Shown: in pieces, positions 43,074-56,290 of the stretch | How positions within the stretch are numbered: the stretch's first letter is position 1 | How the letters are laid out: the number at the start of each line of letters is the position of its first letter | Assembly: GCF_024362695.1 (NCBI RefSeq) | Contig: NC_065419.1 | Coordinates: 11,594,678-11,658,677, forward strand | DNA from: Pectinophora gossypiella | Taxonomy: Eukaryota > Arthropoda > Insecta > Lepidoptera > Gelechiidae | DNA: 64,000 bases | Direction: 5' to 3' | Notes under the pieces: model-generated | The model's database searches: none | Told to the model about the DNA's origin: nothing | The model's input: only the letters and a program-made list of their open reading frames with translations | Position numbers and translations under genes: made by a program

Positions 43074-43440
43074 TATAATGTAGACATAAAACATGAAACA
43101 AACAGAGTTATTCGATTGTTTTCGGTTCAACCCGGGCTAATCCACTCATCGCACTTCAGACCCAGATTTGATATTCAGACGAGTTCGTATTTCGTATAAC
43201 TTCAGTTGTTCAGTGAGCACTCAGTATTCAAACCCGACTCTTTGTTTCCATTGTAATCCCTTTTCGGCCCCGAGAGATTATTTCCAACTGTTATATTAAA
43301 GGTACACGCTGTAATACATAGTTAGATATATTCGCTTGGACAATAAGCGGTATTGCTACTTTAGTAATACCGCTAATTGTCTTTTGTTTCGCTTTTCTTG
43401 TCATCTATTGTTTACTCTTATGTCCAATGTATAACAAGAT

Positions 43441-43732
43441 ATTAACATAACATAAGTTCACGACCATATTCCGAATTAGGCTAGTCATATGTACGTACAA
43501 TCAAAGGGCAAAAGTGCAGTCACTGAGCCATTAGATGTTATAATTATAAAATGTATGTTTTTGTAGGTGTTTTTGGTCTATTACAGAAAAGACATGTAAC
43601 CAGGAGGTCTAAGTGCAACCAGTTAATTTATTACTTTGCAAGAAACTGATTGGACGTTTGCACCTTATAACATCGCAAGATGAACTGAGTACCCACGCTC
43701 CGCCGAGCTTTCTGCTAGACTAACGTGATAGT
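43441..43732 (-). repeat. SINE family D, 3' part, interrupted
   Basis: aagttcacgaccatattccg (43452) and catcgcaagatgaactgagt (43672) flank about 170 bases of unrelated sequence (43504-43671). Confidence 0.55.
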
Positions 43733-44883
43733 ATTTATATTGTGGGAATAACATTTACTCTCTATTTATTGAACCGTGTTTAGAAATGTATTTTTCAGAC
43801 AGATCGCCTGTCTTGTCGGAGTTTCAGCGGCTGACATATCGAGGGTATCTTCGGTCTTCGGTCTTTGAAAACTGTTTTCTATCTGTTAAAAAAATGTTCT
43901 CTATTAAGGAAAACCCATATTAGTTCATACACATTTATATTGACATCCAACATTCATTATACACTTACATTTGTTTCGACTACCAATTACCAGTATTTAT
44001 TCAATACGACTAATATGATTAAATATCTAGTTCAACCATGGCAATCCTTTTCGCGCCCGATCGTCAATTGTCATCCTTTCTTGTTTTCTTTTTAAAAAAG
44101 TCCGCCATTATGTTTCTTTTTTACATCTATATTGCTTCTATCCTGGATTGGGAGAATATAGTTTTATATAGGATACGTTAAGCTACTTATATTTCCCAAC
44201 ATGTTGTTTACCTTTCTAACACAAAGGACCATTATAATAGGCGATGGGCAAATCACCTATCTCTATACTGTTCATCATACCTATCCATCTTGGGACTTCG
44301 CATCAAAAATGGCGTCCAATTGTCTTTTCATTGAGGCCCATTGCCCATTAGCGATTATGAATGTGAGCTTATTATGTACGTATATGTGTATGTATAGTAC
44401 ATGCACTGTGGTGTAGACATATTTATCTACACTCCTCTTCTTCGTACGCATAGTTATCGCGCCTCAAACGCTTTCATCTGACAAGCCAGCTGCTGGTCTG
44501 TGCACTGACCTATTCTCATTCTAGGCGACCGCCCCGTTATCGCCTTATGTTACAGTACGCTGTCTTGTCTAAATCCCATCACAGATTATATCAGTTATTC
44601 GAAAGTATAAAGTGTTTAACATTAGGGTAGTTTCCAACTAGTCAAATCAGTAAATTTTTACCAAACGTCAAAACACGAAATTGCCTATGGAACAAAATGT
44701 CGCACTTATTATTATTTTTTTCTATATTAAAACAAGTAACTTTATTTACACCATAAACAAAACAGTTAATTACAGAACAAAAATATCAAACAAAACAAAA
44801 ATAAAATTATATAAAACTAAAACAAACAAAACTCAAAATAAAATAAATTATATTATACAATTAACAAAAAAATAATTTAAAGT
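43733..44883. other. Non-coding, mostly AT-rich
   Basis: 44236-44400 resembles the repeat at 51800-51990 (ggcgatgggcaaatcaccta, gttcatcatacctatccatc). No gene. Confidence 0.35.
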
Positions 44884-45080
44884 CGTTTTTAAATCTGGCG
44901 ACGCGACAGTCGCGACGGGGCAGCTATTAAGGCTGTCGTCCACTCGCCTCTTGATGCAAATTTAATGGTTCCCGCCGGGTGCTAATTGCGCAAGCGGCTT
45001 GTTTACTACGTGCACTCCTGACAGGAGGTGTCGGGTTCATTTCTAGGGGAATTTTCCGGCTTCTATTACGTCGTTGCCTA
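44884..45080. promoter_or_regulatory. GC-rich non-coding island, possible conserved element
   Basis: A sharp rise in GC between AT-rich flanks, with homeodomain/POU-like motifs (atgcaaattta, gctaattgcgcaag) and no ORF. Confidence 0.25.
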
Positions 45081-45984
45081 AGAACAAACTGATAGAGCGC
45101 ATCACAATCGCGGGGAAATGTACAGGAATTGAAATAAACGTGGAGGTAGACAAAACTGGGTTTGAAACGAATACTAATTGGTGCGGGGTAGATAGTTACC
45201 GTTCTATACTCAGTATTATTCTTTATTCTATAGTGTCGACTTAATTTCTCGAGGAACTCTTACGAATTTACTAATTACTGCAAAAGCCATTAAAGTTAAG
45301 CCTTACAAGTTTAACCTCCAAAGCCCAGGTTGCTTAAGGCTAAGACACTTAAAAACTCTGTACATAAAGCCTACAACAGACTAGACATATCAATGGCTAC
45401 TTATGAAACTCGATCAGAATCTTATCAAAGTCGAGCCCCTTCTAATTTCTAGCCCCTGAAAGACTTGTAATGATATTATTTATATTCACGACACACTCCG
45501 TCTCGCCTAGCCTGCGTAATATCATTCCGACGCGAGTTATCAAATATCCATTACGGTATCTATATTTGTATTATCTTAAGGCGGTACACACCGATACACC
45601 TGTATTACAGACCTTATACGTTCCAGCAGGGAACCGCGCAGCGCGCGCCCCAATGATGTCCGTGGCTTTCGACCAATGGACGCAACAGATGCTTTCTACA
45701 TGGATAGACGTATGGCTATTGGTAAAAATCAGCGATATAATTCGCGTCGCGCGCGGTGCGGGTGCTGTGCTGCGACGACTGAAAAGAACAAGTTGTAGTG
45801 AAATATAATCCAGAATGATTTACTGTGTACTTAGAGCCTTTAAATTGTAAAATTAAGTCTTTCTCTTAATCTCTTGATGGCGGAACTTAAGTGGTAAACT
45901 TACCATTATTACCTGTACCGTCTGTTTTCTTAGTCTGTCCTATTGTTTAGAGATACATAATTGATATATTTTTTACCTTTGATG

Positions 45985-46345
45985 GGTTTGCTCTTGGCCC
46001 CGGACTTACCCAAAGGCATTGACGAGGCCTAAGACGGAGCTCGCTCGCCCAGAAGGTGCCTGTTCACTCAGACCTTGAAAGCACCCGGGTTATATGCATT
46101 CGGAAATACAGAAGACGGCAGAGAGTTCCACTCTTTACAAGTGCGATGCGAAGCGCTTTGTGCGAATAGTTGGGATATCCACCAAATACGGATGGAACCC
46201 GGCCGTACGTATTTATATCACGTGGTATAAAGGATCTGTGCTCGGTTGATAGAAATAGTCTCGTCCACTTTTACGTGGGACTTATATATAGCTAGTGAAG
46301 AGTGGATGTATATACCGTATACCTCTACTACCCTCTGCTTGCTAT
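45985..46345. repeat. Repeat R5, long copy
   Basis: gaggcctaagacggagctcg, tcgcccagaaggtgcctgtt, tccaccaaatacggatggaa. The end (46212-46345) matches 36180-36325. It has the look of a common moth repeat, possibly retroelement-derived. Confidence 0.5.
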
Positions 46346-47690
46346 GTAATTTTATATGATATATACATAAAATCTACTAAACTTGTGAGAATCAAATGTG
46401 ACACTTGATCTACGTCAACCTAAACAATTTATTTTTAGTTATTTCCGTTCTTGAACGTACACAGCGTTACACGTGTAAAGAAATTACTGTTCCTTATTAC
46501 TGGAAGGTATATTAGTTTCCCTGAAGTGGAAATTCTGAGGCGATTACGAGCGCTATTAATAGACGACTGAAGTTTCAAATTAGGTTTGTCTACCTGGCGA
46601 ACTCGGTGCGGTGGGGACCCAGCTTAACATTCGACCTACGTCCTCCTCTCTTAAAAACTTCACCGGACGTGCGGTTCTGTTTTCGTATTTATTATTGCAC
46701 GAGCCTGTTTTAGACAGAATTCCGCTCTGATGTGGTACTTTTAAGGTTGTATTTGGCGTGCCAGGTGGCACAGGCAGGTCTGAGGTGTCGTTTTGGGAGC
46801 TTACTCGGGTCGCGTTATTAGAGTCTTGTCCTTCTTTATTGGAATATACGAGGGCTTCGAGCCCCTCCCCCCGCGGTCGAGAGCCTCAGATCCAGACTTC
46901 CGTCCGACGACGACTGACTTTCTCTGGACAGGTGTTCTGATCGACGTCAGATGTTAGAATTTGTCATTCTTAAGGTCTCTACATCTATAAAAATGTACGT
47001 ATCAGTAATGTGGATGACTGGATGATGTTTTAAAACTTTTAAATTTTTACTACGCGCTGCGGCGTAGCCATGCTACGATATGCTACGTCTTTGCTACGAT
47101 GCACTACAATTCAGACTTGTAATAAGAATATAATTTATTTATTTATTTATTATGGTGAATCAACAGCAGTACATACACAAACACACAAAATAAAATACAC
47201 ATAGGAAAAGTACCGGTATGCCCGCATACAACACTGATAATAAAAAGCAGAAACTAAAGTTAACAAATTAAAAAGAACAATACCTAATTGAAAATGAAAT
47301 TTAAAAAAGAAGACGCATGGATCGTGTAAACTTTCTTTAAATAACATTTAAATGGTAGGAAAAAAGAAAACGAAAACTAAAACTATTGCAAAAAAATATA
47401 TATAATAGATATAATAGATAAGAGTAACGTAGTGACGCGTTTTTACAAGGCAGTGTTTCAAATGCACACTGAACATTGCAATGTGACTTATTCACTGTAC
47501 ATTTGGCCATGTACATTAATGTGCAGTAAAAGTGTGCTACGGACAACCGCTTTACAGTCCAAGGAAACAGCTCAAGAGTTGTAAAACGTGTTACATTACA
47601 CGCCCGTTACGTTTATTTACCTCAGCTACGGCTTTTGGATTTTAAAAATAGAATTGTTACATCAATTCATTTTGGTTTTAAACATGTTTA
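46346..47690. other. Non-coding, nothing firmly recognised
   Basis: A moderately GC-rich segment at 46580-46930 has short ORFs on both strands without family features. The rest is AT-rich with a tttattta run near 47131. Confidence 0.35.
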
Positions 47691-47697
47691 AAATGAA

Positions 47698-47845
47698 TAT
47701 TGGATTTGTGTTTGGGATTAACTGTCTGAGAACTGATATTAGGCAGATAAATTACTCAATTGTATAAAAATATTTTTTCTTTATTTTTTTAAAGAACGTC
47801 TAGGGCCCTGTGCCGAGGTTTTTCTTGCATCTTCTTACTAGAGCT
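47698..47845. repeat. Repeat R4, copy 2
   Basis: The complement of 16425-16556: ctgtctgagaactgatatta, aaagaacgtctagggccctg, tgccgaggtttttcttgcat. Confidence 0.65.
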
Positions 47846-47911
47846 ACCACAGCTCTTTTTTACATAATAGAAAAAAAAGCCGTGACACTAAATGCATTTA
47901 TTTTGTTACAG

Positions 47912-47951
47912 ATGTTTCCAGCTTAATCCCAACAACAATAGTGCCGTGAAG
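47912..47951 (+). other. Candidate 40-nt exon
   Basis: The acceptor ttttgttacag and the strong donor AAG|gtaagtaa bound 40 bases. One frame is open (CFQLNPNNNSAVK) and the other two hold stops. It could be an internal coding exon, or a 5' UTR exon of the transcript starting near 31.8 kb. No family recognised. Confidence 0.35.
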
Positions 47952-48361
47952 GTAAGTAATCTCTATTATTTCGCTGCTAAATCTTTTTAAAAAGTATAAC
48001 TCGAGTAATGAGTTAAAGTAATGGCGGCACGTAATCCCTTAAATAAAGCGACCTTAAGAATTTGGACATAATTTGGGATATAATTCAAGGCTAAAATGGA
48101 GTAAACATAATTTAGGCCTTTTAGTAGGATTAAGTAGGTACTGGGCGACTGGGGACCTGACCTTTCGGAGGTAAACAGCTTACACTACTCGGAACAGGTC
48201 ATCTAATATTAAAGTAAAAAAAGTTTCATCCGCTCCGCTTAAAAAAATATTTTTTGTTTTTCTGTCCTTTTCTCGCAAATATGTTTTTTCCTTAAATATT
48301 TAAATAATCGACTCCTGCTGCTGAATAACCACATAAATATATCTACAACTTTTTTTAAAAG

Positions 48362-48420
48362 AAGCAATATTCCTTTTTCGCATAGACGTGTTTGCGTATA
48401 TAAAAGTAAGTGCGTCATGT
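48362..48420. mobile_element. MITE family M3, half copy
   Basis: aagaagcaatattccttttt and gtatataaaagtaagtgcgt match the left half; the right half is absent. Confidence 0.55.
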
Positions 48421-48756
48421 TACGTCCAATAAATAGAAATATGTTTTTTTTTATACACGAGATGCTTGAAGTGACCTGTGTAAACCGCTTGTTTTCGTTT
48501 ATGTTAATGTATTGCGTTTACTTCTTAAAATGGACCGCAATAACAGTTCATACTCAATGAGGGACTGTCCAGGTTACGTTCCCCAAAAATAATATAGATG
48601 GCGTTGTCGACATTTAACGTGATAATGATCTATTTTTTCATTACTCGGATACATAATTATTCAAAAATACAAATTGTATTGGCAGAAGCATACATAAAAA
48701 TAATTGTTTTTTGTTAGTTGGATCACATTATGTATAGAATCATGTTGCTACCTATA

Positions 48757-49290
48757 TTGCTTCTCTTTATTTTGATCGGGATAATAATTGGTGGAAGTAG
48801 TTATTGTGCCTGGGTGCAATAAAAAAGGTCGTCATACCCAAAAACAAAGATAAAAGATGCGTATGTCTGTTATCCATGAAATTAGAAGGTAAAACGAAGG
48901 AAAATTTAATATTTATACTTAGAGCAACTATTAGAACACACTCGCTTACCATCCGGTCTCAGGAATATGAAGAAATGATAAAACGTAGAGTTTACGTTCC
49001 TTTTGTTAGTACCAGCTTTTCAAAACGTCATCCTTTCTTTTTGCATCCATATCTTTACAATAAGGTTTGCAGAGCTCTGCAGTTCGTAAAAACATTTTCC
49101 ACGTCCAAGGCTAAGAAAGCGATCGAAATTTGGTTACAAGAGCTAAATTATGACGAAACAGAGGCTCTAATGCCGAAAAACAAAAAAAATAATCTTTACA
49201 GTGCCATCTATATTGTGTTTGAGGGACGTAGTCTGGAAATAGCCCGGGATTATTGCCCGGGATAGGAAGCATACTTTACCACGGCATTGC
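48757..49290 (+). mobile_element. Probable LINE ORF2 3' fragment
   Basis: An open frame (48804-49265, 153 aa) includes YEEMIKRRVYVPFVSTSFSK, RHPFFLHPYLYNKVCRAL and AIEIWLQELNYDETEALM. I read this as the C-terminal tail of a non-LTR retrotransposon, but no reverse-transcriptase motif (YADD) is present. Its first part is shared with 29298-29452. A single-copy gene of unknown family is the alternative. Confidence 0.45.
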
Positions 49291-50599
49291 TTTAATTACT
49301 GCTAATTGCTACAGGCATCTAAGTCAGTGATTAACCCAGTCGTGAAAGTTTAAAGCCCTCGTTTTTATACTGCGGAGTGGAAGTTTTTGTACTTTGGATT
49401 TCATAAATAACGAATCGAGGAAATAATTTGTACATCAAAAGAAATGCTATTTTCACTAGTCTCTTAACTACTAATTTCCACGCAATTCGTTAATGCGTCT
49501 GATTTTTAGTTCTAAAGCCCTTAATCATCCTATATGAAAGCGGGTAACGATCTCATCAAAATAAATTACATTCCCTACTTTGACCTAAGCCCAGGACATA
49601 AATTAGGGTTGTGACATATTCATTATCCTTTTCCCGCCAAAAGCCTATTTATCTGTCAGGTGTTGCCTAATTGGCTTCCTATTACAACAAAATGGCGCCG
49701 CAAGATGGCGATTGTGGCCACCTGCTACATAATATTACATGTTAATAAATTGCCTTTATTGTTCGTAGACAATTTTGAGAACAAGGAGCTTAAAAAATTC
49801 AAACAAAAATGAGGAAGAAAGAATTATATTCCGTTACCGTTTAAATAACGCTTAATTTTAGAACAAACTACTTATTTTGATTTCACAAAGCATTATTCAG
49901 AATCAGGATCATTTATTCAACGTAATCTGAGGGAGCTTAAAGTAGATATATAATCCACGCAGGGTATTCTTTTTTGTCATACAATAAACTTGTTGAAGAT
50001 CAATGTAACGTTTTTGAATCTACTATTACACCGACTAAAAAAGTCACCAAACTGCGGAGAAGTTTGTGGTTGACGCATACACTCCTGGTAACCAACGTAT
50101 AACTAACTTGAAACCGAAGCCTCGGAACTTTCTTAGCATTCTTAAATTACGAACGAGGTTTTAAAAATACTGGTGATACTGTTAGTAGGTATTTTATCGG
50201 TCTTCTCTCAGGACATCCTTACGAGTGCCAGGCTTTACTTCCCACCGGCGTTCTGAGGTATTAATTGCACTCGTTCAGTCTCCGGCATTTTACGACACGA
50301 CCGTGCCACTAGAGACGTAACTTACTACAGTAACTATCGGTACCAACTCTAGATGCTTACAGTACTTACGACTACTGACCAGTATTTGCGCAAGTTATGC
50401 ACACAGGTTTTACGAGCGTCCTTTTTAAGGTAAAACTGTGTTTAAATTAGCAGCGTCTGTGGTTGTAATGTTTAAACGTTAAAGCTAACCCCTTTGTGGC
50501 AAAAGGCAGCTGAAACTGTTTACACGGGCTGGTCATTTCGCGAATTAAAGAAGTATACCGCAGTAGGGCTAAGAGATAGGTACTTGATATTTTGTGTAA
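49291..50599. other. Non-coding; a YY1/Pho-like site pair near 49690
   Basis: aaaatggcgccgcaagatgg at 49690-49709, followed by cgattgtggccacctgc, has two ATGGC cores and a GGCCAC. Otherwise unremarkable. Confidence 0.35.
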
Positions 50600-50985
50600 G
50601 TCATTGGTGCTGATTTCGGTATACACTATCTAGTTTTATATTGTTATACTTGTCGCTTTCTTATCCGCTGAAAACGAAAGGGACGGGTAATCGACAGGCG
50701 GAAATTTTATGGAAAACACGTCAATTTTAGGCAGAAATTTAAAAACCCTTCCTTATGTTGGCCAATAACCCGACAGATTAAGATGACAACACACGTCAAA
50801 CGGGTTGCATATGAGCGAGATGCCTATTTTATTCGCTCGGGTTATTCATTCATATTAACATTAACAGTTGTCAATCATCCATCCCTTTCCTTTTCGGCGG
50901 ATAAGAAAATGATAGGTATAACTTAAAATAAAATAAGGATGTGTCTGTAGGAATCGCGGCCATTGTCTGTATTAAAACGCTTAAA
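50600..50985. mobile_element. MITE family M4, copy 2
   Basis: ttggtgctgatttcggtata, cgaaagggacgggtaatcga and, inverted, ccatccctttccttttcggc, taacttaaaataaaataagg. About 380 bp. Confidence 0.65.
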
Positions 50986-51798
50986 TTATTATAAATGTTG
51001 TCGGGTCGTTACTTCAAATTATAACATAAAGTCTACGTCGAGGCTATTAGATTTTGCGCGGAATACCATTTAATACGAGTAATTTCAATCTGGGATGAAG
51101 ATTCTGTTTCCAATGTCTGCAATTTCCGCCGCAGACTATTCGATTGTCCCGATCGTTATGTACTGTGCTTTTATGTCTCAATAAAAATAACAAAATAAAC
51201 TTACATTTTGTAAGTCTCAGAAACATAATAAAGATAATGTTCGATTGTACGTACAACAAGTAATGAAAAATTGCAGATCATTTTTCTGTTTTCTCCAAAG
51301 GGATATTGTTATAGCAGTAGATTGAAAATCAGTCCCTCAAGATATAACAAAACTTATATGTAACCACTTGACCGTACAGCAAGATGGATTTCGTCTATTT
51401 TAAATTATTTATGAATTGATGACTAGTCATTCTCCGTTGGCGATCGGCCATGGCATGTCCCATGTTTATATCATCGTATATACGTTTTATTGTACTTAAA
51501 CTTCGACACACGAAGTAGACAACCGGCGTTTTGAGGTTATCGAATGTTAAGTTTATTACTCCGCAACACTGTAAGCCGGTTATGAAATATTACGAGCCTC
51601 AAGTTTACTTAGTTCCCATGCTGGGCGCCAAATAACTTAATTATACGCGCTTCCACGTAGGTCGGCTTTGCAAAATGTTAATTACAGTGTTGTTCATTAG
51701 TAATATAGTTATTTTCGCTTCTATGCTGTTCTGGGAGCAAATAAAAAACATAGAACACGTTCAGCTGCTTGTCTTCCCGGGCATGTCGTAAAAACCGA

Positions 51799-51990
51799 CA
51801 GAGGGATTGTGTCCTCTAACATGATGGACTTATGTTATGGGCGATAGGCTGATCCCTTATCACCATAAGGTTCATCATATCCAGCTTACGACATCGTATC
51901 AACAGTGGCTGCAAGTTGTCTTTGATTACTTGCGGCTCTGCCCACTCCATTAGGGATTACGGGCGTGAGTTTATGTATGTATGTAATATA
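51799..51990. repeat. Repeat R6 ending in (tatg)n
   Basis: gggcgataggctgatccctt, ggttcatcatatccagctta, cagtggctgcaagttgtctt, gcgtgagtttatgtatgtat. Partial copies occur at 11798-11880, 36463-36520 and 44236-44400. Confidence 0.5.
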
Positions 51991-52774
51991 GTTATTTTGA
52001 TGTTTTTTATATCACATACGTCTGGGGTTTGCATAACTCAACATGGCAGTACATTTTTTGTGTGTTTTAATGATTTTCAGAGACTCCCTCTAGAAAAATA
52101 AAATACTTATTATTACACAGTAAAATAAGTAATGCTTAGAAAATCAACATATCACGTATTATAACATTTTACATATGAAATTCCATTATTATGCCATGAT
52201 TTGTAAAACTGCATAAAGCCCCTATTTGGGCGCCAATAAGCGCTCTAGATTACTCAGCGAAGAAGATATCACTGCGTCATATGATAAATCGCTGATATCA
52301 GGGGCGTTACGCTATTATACAAAATCCAAACGTTCGGTGAAGACATTAAATAGATGTGTTTTTATTAAGCCTTTTCATTGTTAGTGCTTTTAACTGAGTT
52401 GGCTCAAACTCAATAATATCTTTATTCAATTACAATTTGTAACGCCATTTTTTTGTGGTATTCGTCTATAATTACTACAGCTTCTCAATCGGTATAGTTG
52501 AGGTAACGTAGCTGCAAAACCTCGGTACAGGGTACTAGACTTTGACCTTGAATTCACTAGTCGTACCACTCTGGTAATCCGAGAAAGTCTACGTCACCGA
52601 CGCGACTTCAAGGCGCCATAATACCTATTTCTATTCGATTCGTACCGTATATTCGTTGTATAACCTTGAGTTTTTAATGTTTTGAATGTAAAATCTATGG
52701 ACCGTTTAAAAATACGTATTTTTTAAAATAATATTGCGAATCAAAGTCGTAAAGACTACTTGCAGTTTTTTAGT
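51991..52774. other. Non-coding, weak R4 trace
   Basis: cgtagctgcaaaacctcggt (52508) resembles repeat R4. Nothing else recognised. Confidence 0.35.
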
Positions 52775-53040
52775 AATTGGTGCTGATTTCAGTAGACACC
52801 TTCTAATTTTAAGTACATGCAATTTTCTTATCCACTGAAAAGAAAAAGGACGGGCAATCGACAGGCTAAAACATATGGAACGTCAATTTTAAGCAGATGC
52901 GTGAGCTGGTTATAGTTTATTTCAGTCTTCTTCAGTCATTTTGAAATTATCAGCTGTCAAGCATCTGTCCCTTTCCTTTTCGCCGGATAAGAAAATGACC
53001 GGTATAACTCAGGTATATTTCATGTTTTTCTTTACAATGG
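52775..53040. mobile_element. MITE family M4, copy 3
   Basis: attggtgctgatttcagtag, ctgaaaagaaaaaggacggg and, inverted, ctgtccctttccttttcgcc, ggataagaaaatgaccggta. Confidence 0.65.
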
Positions 53041-53789
53041 GCAAAATATTGTATGGTGGTGCACGGAATAGCAGGCGTTTCTCGCAGGTTTGTGGCCAGG
53101 TATACTAACCACAAATGGCCGGTGAGCGTTGCTTCCTGTTACAAATGGATTTCTGTGGGTAGTAGGGAGAATTTGGAACGTGTATTACACGATTCGGAAT
53201 TCATAGCAGGGTTATACCTGCTTTTTTGATGTGACTTACTGTAAGTTTGCCTCATATGGCATTGATTACTTGGCCGAACATATGGGGAGCGTTAAATGAT
53301 ATAATAAATGTTAACCACTTAAACGCTAAGGACAAAACAGCGATAAAATCGTTCGCTTCCGTGGCTTTGTCAGCGATTCTCAGAATTTCAGTAACGATTT
53401 CTAAGGCTTCATCATCGTTTCCACAGTCATTTCCTGCCTCGGTGAAACAGCTTCGCTTTTTTTTTTGAATTTGGTCACTCGTTTTAAATTAAAGCTGAGT
53501 AATTTGAATTAAGAATAGAAACAACATCTGTTCCAACAAAGTTTTATTAATATTTTTTTTCTGTACACTTTCATTCTGTAGTATAAGTAACTTGTCTTCA
53601 TAAGCGACGTTATTTACCGTGTGCTCAGTATATGCCGTCATATTTCTAAACTTATAGCTGCGCTGCAAAATGGATATTTAGTTAGACCGCAGAGCGGACG
53701 TGACCGACCTACTGACTGTTAGTTTTCTGCTAGGTATTACGTCACTTGAACTTTCTTATTTTAGGTTTAGGTAGCTTTATATGCTACTA

Positions 53790-53965
53790 ACGGGCACCCG
53801 CGACTTGATACGCGTGGAGTTAGGGCTTTCGTACTTCCAACCCCCGTTTTACCCCCTTAGGAATTTCGTGAAATCCGTTCTTAGCGGATGTCTACACCTT
53901 ATAAGGAACCACCTGCCAAATTTTAAGTTTGTACGTGTGTTCTTGTTTTTGAGATTTCGTGATTA
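53790..53965. repeat. Interspersed repeat (aatccgttcttagcggatg)
   Basis: ccaacccccgttttaccccc, tttcgtgaaatccgttctta and ctgccaaattttaagttt form a block I know as common in moth genomes. The ORF 53781-53999 is a shadow of it. Recognised from memory, only one copy here. Confidence 0.45.
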
Positions 53966-54252
53966 CCTAATCAGTGAGTGGTATACAGAAGATAGATGAG
54001 ATAAATTAATCATAGCTTTTCAGATAAATGTTTTGCATGTGCGTTCATAGCCTAGATCTACATTTTCAGAAATGAAGGTACATAAATTGATGATCATTAT
54101 AAAAAAATAGAAACATCGGATTGTTGGTTTTGTTGTTGTTTTTTGATTGCACGTCTTTCGTATGTATAATTATATCTTGTGTAAATGTGCAATAAAGTTA
54201 TATTTCTAAAACAAATATATTCGGTCAAGTAAAATTATAAACATTCTATCTA

Positions 54253-54583
54253 ATCTTCTTCTATCGTGTGGGTTGTGAGGTGCAGTACCAACCTCATCAA
54301 CCCTGGTGTCAGGGTTACTATTGAGCCGCCATAGGCTCCTGACATGGCTCATGTAACGACTACTTACTTATATCAGTAAGTAATAACCGGGACCAACGGC
54401 TTAACGTGCCTTCCGAAGCACGGATCATCTTACTTTCGAACAATCTGGAGATCAGCCAGTAATGTCCTAATCAAACTAGGTCTATATAGGTCTAGGTCTA
54501 TATAATAAGTCCACACCGGGAATCGAACCCGGGACCTCCGGATCGTGAACCCAACGCTTAACCACTGGACCACGGAGGTCGTT
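54253..54583 (-). repeat. SINE family A, full copy
   Basis: ttcttctatcgtgtgggttg, cttaacgtgccttccgaagc, head with cgggaatcgaacccgggacc and accactggaccacggaggtc. A small tctatataggtctagg expansion lies before the head. Confidence 0.88.
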
Positions 54584-56290
54584 ATTTTATTCTATCAAGT
54601 GAAAGCTATAGTGTAGCGCTGGCATATTTTACAAATGTATTACGTCGCATTGACCGATAAGATAAAAGCAGTACTTTACCAACGACAACTACATAGCGAC
54701 AGGTCAGGCTAGCGGCATGTCAAGGCTTGTTCTGTTCGTATGAAATGGTTTGCTATTGCGTGCTACACAAACAGTTAAAATACTCGCTATCTCATTTACT
54801 CATGTGCTATCTTTGTTGGCCATTTATTAGTGTAATCTTCATCTGATCAATTTTTTTCCTGTGGCTTATCTCGGTTTAGAGCCATGATGCCTCCCATTTT
54901 ACACCTTTTTTATATGCTTTGTGTTTGTGCGATAAATTATATTAAAATTTAAATTATTTAAACAATTTTTGGCTGTCATTCATTATGCATCGACATGGGT
55001 TTGAAACAATCTACTAGGGACAAAACATATCTACTCTATAAAACATTATTGGTTCGTATGAAATCGCGTGCTGGTGGTACTGCCTGCGGGGAGGGCACGG
55101 TAACCAGGGTATGCCTCACGTTGATTGGCCGCCGAACGCGACTCGGCGGCGCCAGCGCCCGTATTATCTGGAACCAGGGATTAATTTAGCTATACAGTGT
55201 TCCTAGCTCCACTCTATTACTAGCTTGACGTTATAAACCTTTTCATGAATACTAATTTATTCTGTTATGGAAATAGTAACGAAACGCAGTTTAGAGTTGG
55301 TTTCAAATACCTTTCTTGATCTTTTGTAGATCACTAAAGCGAGTCCCATGTTGGGCGCCACTTTTGCTTCAACTACATTTACTTAATATTTCAAGTTAAA
55401 TAGGTATAGCTTAAGTTCAATTAATTGAATTGTCCTTCGTGTTTCCTTTTCGTTACATAATTAAAACAAGATTTCTTTTCACAGTAGAAGAAGGCGTTTC
55501 ACAAGGCGGTTTAAAATAGCTTTTCCTTGATTACACGTGCGTCTTACAAAGTTGGTGGTGATCCTGTTAAAGCACCTTATTTTATAAAATTTATATTGAT
55601 TTTTTCCTTTAAAACGAATTCCGGTTGTTGTGCTTATAGTATAAACAAAGGTAACACGTTCCCAAGGCTTCGCGATTGTATTTTGTCGCGCTGAGACGTG
55701 ACCGGAATTTGGAGGAAATTTTACAAACGTTGAGTACATTCCGGCCATAATTTGTACTAGAGATACGGGAGGCCCGAGTTTCTACGCCTTTGCTGCTTTT
55801 AAACCTGTGGACTGTGATAATATAGCCAGCTTTTTGTAGTATCCAATATTCGAGACATAGTTTACATGGAGATAATAACTTTATGGTCTTATAGAAATGC
55901 TCTAAGGGGTTAATGTGGATGTAGGACCCTTACTACTCATTGTAATAACAGAGCGTAATAATTCAGTAATGAAATGAGAATGATTTTAACTGATAATCGG
56001 ACATTCAAGCCACGTTACACGAGTACGTCTAGTGGGAATTACATCGACGCAAATAGAGAATATTAAATATGATGAAAAGCTGGATCCTTTCATTTTCTCT
56101 GGATTCCAATAACAACACGAGTAGTCCGTAAGTAGGTTGTGCTATTATTTACAGCAATGAATGTGGAACAACGCAATAATACAGTTTCTGTTATGATTGC
56201 GTCGGGAGTTATAACAATGCTTTGGGAATATATACTGGGGTTTGAATTTCTCCTGAACGCATTGGCTTGTGCATTCTTAATGAAGATACA
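54584..56290. other. Non-coding, nothing firmly recognised
   Basis: Contains a GC-rich spot at 55085-55170 (gccgaacgcgactcggcggc) and minus ORF 55479-55748 (89 aa, no family features). Confidence 0.35.

Noticed and set aside
45470..45808. 112-aa ORF
   Set aside because: No domain, no splice context, low-complexity basic end; not supported as a gene.
46580..46940. Two short ORFs in a GC-rich segment
   Set aside because: No recognisable domain or splice signals; possibly old repeat, left undescribed as a gene.
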